Positions 6,158-6,888 of a stretch of 6,888 nt of DNA are shown here, in pieces. Location of the stretch: positions 1-6,888 of the forward strand of contig JAJQFK010000240.1 of the NCBI GenBank assembly GCA_021201175.1, written 5' to 3'. Both the position numbers and the translations under genes were made by a program. The DNA comes from Candidatus Gastranaerophilales bacterium. GTDB lineage: Bacteria > Cyanobacteriota > Vampirovibrionia > Gastranaerophilales > Gastranaerophilaceae. A model generated the notes under the pieces. That model ran no database searches, was not told the origin of the DNA, and saw only the letters and a list, made by a program, of their open reading frames with translations. Position 1 is the stretch's first letter. Each line of letters opens with the position of its first letter.

Positions 6158-6888
6158 AATTCCTCACTAAAACTTCTGTAATTTTGCCTCTGCCATCTGC
6201 ATTTGCATTTATTGCACGAGATGCAAAAACTTTTTTAATTTCGTAATTTGCATATAATTCATTTACTAACTTTGTATCTGAATTTGAAAGCATAAATTTA
6301 ACGCCCATTGAATCCAATTCATCACAAATATCGCGCAGTTTGAATTGCATATCAATATCAAACCCATCCTTTGTATATGATGTGAAGCTTGAATTTTCGT
6401 TTAACGGCACATAAGGTGGGTCAAAATAAACAAAATCGTCCTTTTGAACTTTGGTTAAAATTTCCGAGAAATCAGCATGTTTAATTTCTGTTCTTTTTAG
6501 AAGCCCAGAGCAATTTAATAAATTATTTTCATCAACAATTCTTGGATTTTTGTAATGTCCAAACGGTACATTGAATTGTCCTTGCGAATTAACTCTATAC
6601 ATACCGTTAAAACAGGTTCTGTTCAAATAAATAAAACGGCTTGCTCTTTCTATATTCGTCAATTCTGCATACTTTTCAGTTCTATCTATATTACGAAGCT
6701 CTAAGAAATATTCTTTTGAAACTTCATGTTTACTCAAATCATCAATAAGTTCATAAACATTATCTCTAACAACTGAATACAAATTTATGAGTTCCTCATT
6801 CATATCAGAAATGTAAGCCTGTTCCGGTTGTAACTCGAAAAACAAAGCTCCTCCACCAATGAATGGCTCAAAATAACGATTGTAAGAT
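6150..6888 (-). CDS. Dam-family DNA adenine N6-methyltransferase, 5' end off the window
   Basis: The frame is open from the right edge for 245 codons to TAG at 6150-6152. It methylates adenine, presumably in GATC, using S-adenosylmethionine, and protects the host from the adjacent endonuclease. Visible motifs in order are the SAM-binding motif I FEPFIGGGALFFEL just inside the edge, ISDMNEEL, the family's FIYLNRTCFNGMYRVN with N-V-P-F-G recognition-hairpin segment, and catalytic motif IV DPPY (bases 6411-6422). The C-terminal NADGRGKITEVLVRNY is also typical. An internal TTG at 6843-6845 is not the start, because motif I lies upstream of it; perhaps 30 N-terminal residues, including the WAGGK motif, are missing. 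It resembles the DpnM/Dam subgroup. No second methylase like DpnA is seen in the window. Confidence 0.93.
   Translation of the reverse strand, partial: SYNRYFEPFIGGGALFFELQPEQAYISDMNEELINLYSVVRDNVYELIDDLSKHEVSKEYFLELRNIDRTEKYAELTNIERASRFIYLNRTCFNGMYRVNSQGQFNVPFGHYKNPRIVDENNLLNCSGLLKRTEIKHADFSEILTKVQKDDFVYFDPPYVPLNENSSFTSYTKDGFDIDMQFKLRDICDELDSMGVKFMLSNSDTKLVNELYANYEIKKVFASRAINANADGRGKITEVLVRNYD

Noticed and set aside
6843..6845. TTG as the start of the adenine methylase
   Set aside because: The open frame continues to the window edge and encodes the SAM-binding motif FEPFIGGGA upstream of it, so the gene is truncated by the window and does not start here.
4241..6888. Restriction cassette as a recent mobile insertion with visible ends
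   Set aside because: No terminal repeats, integrase, transposase or tRNA are seen at the visible boundary, base composition looks like the polyene genes, and the right boundary is outside the window.

Overview
The window is AT-rich (roughly one third G+C by eye) and bacterial. Shine-Dalgarno motifs sit at usual spacing before most genes, and genes overlap by 4-8 bp in tight operons. The gene content points to a low-GC Gram-negative, because aryl-polyene-type pathways decorate the outer membrane. I cannot name the genus. Two unrelated modules face each other.

Module 1 (1-4240) is part of an aryl polyene (APE)-type type II fatty acid/polyketide pathway. On the minus strand at the left edge are the first 31 codons of a membrane acyltransferase-like protein, preceded by a short ketosynthase-like chain-length-factor homologue (79-693). 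Only 32 bp separate that gene from a divergent plus-strand operon of four genes: ketosynthase, hotdog dehydratase, FabG-type ketoreductase, second ketosynthase. They are joined by 4-8 bp overlaps. This is the same order as apeO-apeP-apeQ-apeR as I recall it from characterised APE clusters. Together they would run the extend-reduce-dehydrate cycle on an acyl carrier protein without enoyl reduction, leaving a conjugated polyene. The carrier proteins, starter-unit ligase, second dehydratase and export genes are not in this window and could lie off the left edge.

A 252-bp intergenic stretch (4241-4492) follows. It holds a weak hairpin plus T-run that may end the polyene operon. On the minus strand it holds a short ORF with a near-perfect Shine-Dalgarno, interrupted by an in-frame TAA.

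Module 2 (4493-6888, minus strand) is a GATC-specific restriction-modification cassette in the order Dam-family adenine methylase (5' end off the window), DpnII-family endonuclease, DUF4062 protein. Junctions are an 8-bp overlap and a 3-bp gap, so the DUF4062 gene looks like a true third member. The whole window, including the polyene genes, contains only one GATC. That fits long exposure of this genome to GATC restriction.
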